This document shows, one piece after another, positions 5,946 to 8,901 of a stretch of DNA of 8,901 nucleotides. The stretch covers positions 1 to 8,901 of the forward strand of contig JAUWWU010000029.1 in the NCBI GenBank assembly GCA_030616695.1, given 5' to 3'. A model generated the notes under the pieces. That model was given only the letters and a program-made list of their open reading frames with translations. It was not told where the DNA came from and made no database searches. The first letter of the stretch is position 1. Each line of letters begins with the position of its first letter. Position numbers and translations under genes: made by a program. Source of the DNA: Candidatus Omnitrophota bacterium (GTDB taxonomy: Bacteria; Omnitrophota; Gorgyraeia; JAHIPI01).

Positions 5946-7265
5946 CTACGTCTTGTTCATGCTCATCAGGAATTCTGCGTTTGTCTTTACCTTTGAGACC
6001 TTTCCTACCAGCAGTTCCATTGCCTCTACAGTGTTGAGTTCGCTTAGGACCTTACGCATAAGCCATATCCTCTTGAGCTCTTCGGGATCCACCAGCAATT
6101 CCTCTTTTCTGGTATTGGATCTTTTTATGTCAATAGCGGGGTATATCCTCTTTTGAAAGAGGGTGCGGTCCAATTGGAGCTCCATATTGCCGGTCCCTTT
6201 AAACTCTTCGAAGATGACCTCATCCATGCGGCTGCCAGTCTCGACCAGCGCGGTTGCGATGATTGTCAGGCTGCCGCCCTCTTCTATGTTTCGGGCTGCG
6301 CCGAAGAAGCGTTTTGGCTTATGGAGAGCGTTGGCGTCGACTCCTCCGGACAGTATCTTGCCCGAATGGGGGACGGCGGCGTTATAGGCCCTGGCCAGCC
6401 GCGTTATGCTGTCGAGCAATATTATAACATCTTTTTTGTATTCCACAAGCCTTTTGGCCTTTTCAAGCACGACCTCTGCGACCTGTATGTGCCGTTCCGC
6501 CGGTTCGTCAAAGGTAGAGCTTATGACTTCGCCCTTCACGGAGCGCTCCATATCGGTGACCTCTTCGGGGCGCTCATCTATCAGAAGGACCATTAATGTA
6601 ACTTCGGGGAAGTTTGTCGTTATGGCATTGGCGAATTTTTGCAGAAGCACTGTCTTTCCGCTATAGGGCGGGGCGACGATAGTTCCCCTCTGCCCCTTCC
6701 CGACAGGGGTAAGCATATCCATAATACGCATGGATATCTCCTCCGGCACTGTTTCCAGGAGATATCTCTGGTTCGGGTAAAGAGGGGTCAGGTTATCGAA
6801 AAGTATCCTCTCTTTGGACTTCTCGGGGTCTTCAAAGTTTACGGCTTCCACTTTAAGCAGCGCGAAGTACCGTTCGCCTTCTTTGGGCGGCCGGATCTGC
6901 CCGCTTACGGTATCCCCTGTCTTAAGGTCAAACCTCCTTATCTGGGAGGGCGATACATAGATATCGTCGGGGCACGGCAGGTAATTATAGTTAGGGCTTC
7001 GCAAAAAGCCGAAACCGTCCTGAAGGATCTCAAGTACGCCCTGGCCGAAAAGCAGACCGTTCTTCTCCGCCTGCGCCTGCAGAATCTTGAATATCAGCTC
7101 CTGTTTTTTTAGTGACGCAACGCCGTTGACCTTAAATTTCTTCGCCACTCTGGTAAGCTCGGAGATCTTCATCCCCTGAAGCTCGTCAATAGCTATTTCC
7201 CCTTCTTTTCTTATATGTGTCGGTTTTAGCTGCGCCGATTTTGCCGTTTTATTATTTTCCGCCAC
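5946..7265 (-). CDS. rho: Transcription termination factor Rho
   Basis: Rho, 439 residues, a homohexameric RNA-dependent ATPase and 5'-3' translocase that ends transcription at rut sites. The N-terminal Rho_N helical part is [18 protein letters not shown] (31-48). The cold-shock-like RNA-binding domain includes [21 protein letters not shown] (76-96). The ATPase core has Walker A APPYSGKT (198-205, Lys204), [20 protein letters not shown] (224-243), Walker [17 protein letters not shown] (280-295), the Q-loop region [21 protein letters not shown] and the R-loop [11 protein letters not shown] (357-367). Tyr201 replaces the usual Lys or Arg of the P-loop. It is about 20 residues longer than E. coli Rho, through a short polar N-terminal extension. 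The start is GTG, overlapping coaE by 14 bp, with a strong upstream GGGAGGGG. Confidence 0.98.
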   Translation of the reverse strand: MAENNKTAKSAQLKPTHIRKEGEIAIDELQGMKISELTRVAKKFKVNGVASLKKQELIFKILQAQAEKNGLLFGQGVLEILQDGFGFLRSPNYNYLPCPDDIYVSPSQIRRFDLKTGDTVSGQIRPPKEGERYFALLKVEAVNFEDPEKSKERILFDNLTPLYPNQRYLLETVPEEISMRIMDMLTPVGKGQRGTIVAPPYSGKTVLLQKFANAITTNFPEVTLMVLLIDERPEEVTDMERSVKGEVISSTFDEPAERHIQVAEVVLEKAKRLVEYKKDVIILLDSITRLARAYNAAVPHSGKILSGGVDANALHKPKRFFGAARNIEEGGSLTIIATALVETGSRMDEVIFEEFKGTGNMELQLDRTLFQKRIYPAIDIKRSNTRKEELLVDPEELKRIWLMRKVLSELNTVEAMELLVGKVSKVKTNAEFLMSMNKT

Positions 7266-7854
7266 TTTTCATCCCCTCCCATATTTTGTTGACCATTTTC
7301 CTGGTTTTATCTTTCGGCCCCTCATTATCTATTATATAGTCCGCCATATCCATTTTTTTGCTTAAGGGCATCTGGTTTCGGATCCTCCCTGAGATCTCGC
7401 TGTAAGAAAGCCCTGTCTTTTTGGCCGCCCTTTTGAGCTGCGTTGCCATGGATGTCTTTACTACGACGAGATAATCCGCTATTTTATGCAGTCCCGTCTC
7501 GATCAAAAGGGGCGCATCTATCACTACCGCAGGTGCGCCTCCGGAACCCGCGGTCGCATTTACCGAGCTTTTAATCTTTTTTAACACGACAGGATGTATT
7601 ATGCCGCATAATTTCTTCAAGGCCCTCTTATTATAAAATGCCATGTCCGCCAATTTGGCCCTTTCGATCCTGCCCTTTTCGCCTAAAACTCCGCTACCGA
7701 ATTCTTTGACCACCTTCCTGTAGGAAGTAGTGCCTTTCCCGAGTGCTTCATGGGTGATCTTGTCAGCGTCAAGTACTTTAGCCCCCAATTTTTTAAACAT
7801 CCGGGCGACCGTGCTTTTGCCCGTCCCCAGGCTGCCTGTTACGCCGATAATCAT
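7252..7854 (-). CDS. coaE: Dephospho-CoA kinase
   Basis: CoaE, 200 residues, phosphorylates the 3'-hydroxyl of dephospho-CoA with ATP, the last step of coenzyme A synthesis. P-loop GSLGTGKST (7-15), [10 protein letters not shown] (28-36), [13 protein letters not shown] (111-123) and [20 protein letters not shown] (156-175) are all family features of this P-loop kinase with LID and CoA-binding parts. I chose the ATG at 7854 because [15 protein letters not shown] is the usual N-terminus and AGGAA lies 7 bases upstream. A GTG at 7878, only 3 bp after the polA stop, would add eight residues (MGGKRKRP) and cannot be excluded. The 3' end overlaps the rho start by 14 bp. Order polA-coaE-rho suggests one transcript. 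Confidence 0.95.
   Translation of the reverse strand: MIIGVTGSLGTGKSTVARMFKKLGAKVLDADKITHEALGKGTTSYRKVVKEFGSGVLGEKGRIERAKLADMAFYNKRALKKLCGIIHPVVLKKIKSSVNATAGSGGAPAVVIDAPLLIETGLHKIADYLVVVKTSMATQLKRAAKKTGLSYSEISGRIRNQMPLSKKMDMADYIIDNEGPKDKTRKMVNKIWEGMKSGGK
7273..7280 (-). promoter_or_regulatory. Shine-Dalgarno that fixes the GTG start of rho
   Basis: The minus strand reads GGGAGGGG, 7 bases upstream of the rho GTG and within the last codons of coaE. Its strength and spacing support GTG at 7265 as the true start, although it overlaps coaE by 14 bp. Confidence 0.7.
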
Positions 7855-7861
7855 TGGCCTC

Positions 7862-7866
7862 TTCCT
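7862..7866 (-). promoter_or_regulatory. Shine-Dalgarno supporting the ATG start of coaE
   Basis: The minus strand reads AGGAA (within AAAAGGAAGAGG), 7 bases upstream of the ATG at 7854. It lies inside the frame that a GTG start at 7878 would use, so it favours the shorter protein, but does not rule out the longer one. Confidence 0.5.
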
Positions 7867-7881
7867 TTTACCGCCCACCTG

Positions 7882-8901
7882 TCAGTGCCTTTCCGTCTCA
7901 AGCCAGTTTTTTCCCTCGCCGATGCGGACGACAATAGGGACCTTTAACTTAAAGACGCCCTCCATCTCGGACTTTACTATCTCCAGCATCCGTTTCGACT
8001 CGCCCTTTTTTACCTCAAAGAGGAGTTCGTCGTGGACCTGAAGTATCATCTTACTCTTAAGGCCTTCTTTTTTGATCGCCTCTGCGACGCCGAGCATGGC
8101 AATCTTTATAAGGTCAGCCGCCGAACCCTGTATGGGCGTATTTATCGCGGCCCTCTCCGAAAACTGCCTTATCTTCATGTTGATGTTGTCCAGTTCGGGC
8201 AGATACCGCCTTCTATTCAATATGGTCGTGACATATCCCTGCTCGCGGGCCGTCTCTATCTGCTCCTCAAGGCAAAGCTTAACGCCCGGATAACGCTCAA
8301 AATAATTCTCGATAAATTCTTCTGCCTGAGGGACGTCTATCCCGAGGTCCCGCGACAGGCCGTAAGGGCTCATGCCGTAGACAATGCCGAAATTGACCGT
8401 TTTTGCCTGCGAACGCATCTTTTTTGTGACTTCTTTTTCCTCTACGTCAAAAATGCGCGCCGCGGTATATGTATGTATGTCATGGCCTTTCTTGAATGCC
8501 CTTATAAGATTTTTATCGTTCGAAAAATGGGCGAGTATCCGCAGTTCCATCTGCGAATAGTCGGCAGACATAAGCGTATCCTTGCCGTCCGGCGGACTGA
8601 AGGCCTTTCTTATCTCCCTGCCTATATCGGTCTTTATGGGGATATTTTGCAGGTTAGGGTCGCTGCTTGAAAGCCGGCCCGTCGCCGTTACGGTCTGATT
8701 GAACGAGGTGTGTATCTTGCGCGTCTTTTTATTTATCAATTCCGGAAGCGCGTCTATATATGTGGATTTTAGCTTCGCGAGCGTCCTGTATTCCAGGATC
8801 GGCTTCATTATCGGGTGGGCCGCAGCAAGCTTTCTTAATACGCCCTCATCCGTAGATATGCCGGTTTTCGTCCTTTTAATGACCGGAAGTTTTAGTTTTT
8901 C
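7882..8901 (-). CDS. polA: DNA polymerase I, C-terminal polymerase domain (cut by right window edge)
   Basis: The last 339 residues of a family A DNA polymerase, for Okazaki-fragment processing and repair synthesis. The frame is open to the window edge, so the Met codon at 8808 is internal, not a start. In visible numbering: EKLKLPVIKRTKTGISTDEG (1-20), TATGRLSSSDPNLQNIP (72-88), motif A DYSQMELR with metal-binding Asp114, motif B R163/K167/F171/Y175 in KTVNFGIVYGMS, PIQGSAADLIK (256-266) and motif C QVHDELLF with Asp291. Phe171 corresponds to E. coli Phe762, which discriminates against dideoxynucleotides. The protein ends right after the polymerase domain, as usual. Full-length PolA is about 850-930 residues; the 5'-nuclease and 3'-5' exonuclease regions lie beyond the edge and cannot be judged. 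coaE follows closely. Confidence 0.97.
   Translation of the reverse strand, partial: EKLKLPVIKRTKTGISTDEGVLRKLAAAHPIMKPILEYRTLAKLKSTYIDALPELINKKTRKIHTSFNQTVTATGRLSSSDPNLQNIPIKTDIGREIRKAFSPPDGKDTLMSADYSQMELRILAHFSNDKNLIRAFKKGHDIHTYTAARIFDVEEKEVTKKMRSQAKTVNFGIVYGMSPYGLSRDLGIDVPQAEEFIENYFERYPGVKLCLEEQIETAREQGYVTTILNRRRYLPELDNINMKIRQFSERAAINTPIQGSAADLIKIAMLGVAEAIKKEGLKSKMILQVHDELLFEVKKGESKRMLEIVKSEMEGVFKLKVPIVVRIGEGKNWLETERH

Noticed and set aside
7882..8808. A short stand-alone 308-residue polymerase gene starting at Met 8808
   Set aside because: The frame stays open to the window edge, and the 31 upstream residues match PolA, so it is an edge-cut full gene.
1..8901. tRNA, rRNA, CRISPR arrays, insertion sequences, prophage or defence genes
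   Set aside because: Both strands were read; almost every base belongs to a recognised housekeeping gene, and the remaining gaps are too short for such elements.

Overview
The window is a dense, minus-strand run of twelve bacterial housekeeping genes, two of them cut by the window edges. In transcription order (right to left) they are polA (C-terminal part), coaE, rho, rpmE, prfA, prmC, murA, rpsP, trmD, rplS, rnhB and fhs (N-terminal part). Nearly every base is coding. The only gaps longer than about 40 bases are rho-rpmE (90 bp), which holds a strong intrinsic-terminator-like hairpin, and prfA-prmC (116 bp), which holds a GC-rich inverted repeat and a weak promoter candidate. I see no tRNA, rRNA, CRISPR, transposase or prophage gene. 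Nothing here looks like an undescribed multi-gene system.

Organism: certainly a bacterium. The gene order resembles, from memory, two chlamydial clusters placed end to end: polA-coaE-rho, and rpmE-prfA-hemK(prmC)-ffh-rpsP-trmD-rplS-rnhB. In this window murA sits where ffh would be. MurA keeps its catalytic Cys, whereas chlamydial MurA has Asp, and an fhs gene follows; neither fits a chlamydial parasite. I infer an uncultured member of, or relative of, the PVC superphylum. Candidatus Omnitrophota is my best guess, from synteny and protein flavour only, and it is not proven. ATA isoleucine codons and AGG/AGA arginine codons are common across the genes, and several genes start with TTG or GTG.

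Layout: (1) 7252-8901, polA, coaE and rho (which runs on to 5946), packed with small gaps or overlaps: DNA polymerase I, the last step of CoA synthesis and the Rho termination factor. (2) 5856-5945, a hairpin plus U-tract behind rho. (3) 4558-5855, rpmE (zinc-type L31) and prfA (RF1). (4) 4442-4557, the hairpin spacer. (5) 339-4441, prmC, murA, rpsP, trmD, rplS and rnhB, tightly coupled. (6) 1-331, the start of fhs.

Functionally most of the block serves translation: ribosomal proteins L31, S16 and L19, release factor RF1 with the methyltransferase PrmC that modifies its GGQ glutamine, and the tRNA m1G37 methyltransferase TrmD. Single genes for DNA replication/repair (polA, rnhB), transcription termination (rho), cell wall (murA), CoA (coaE) and one-carbon metabolism (fhs) are mixed in. 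The points most worth a second look are the two intergenic hairpins, the 65-bp rplS/rnhB overlap that encodes an acidic L19 tail, and substitutions in otherwise invariant motifs of RNase HII (GRG to GVG), Rho (P-loop Lys to Tyr) and TrmD.
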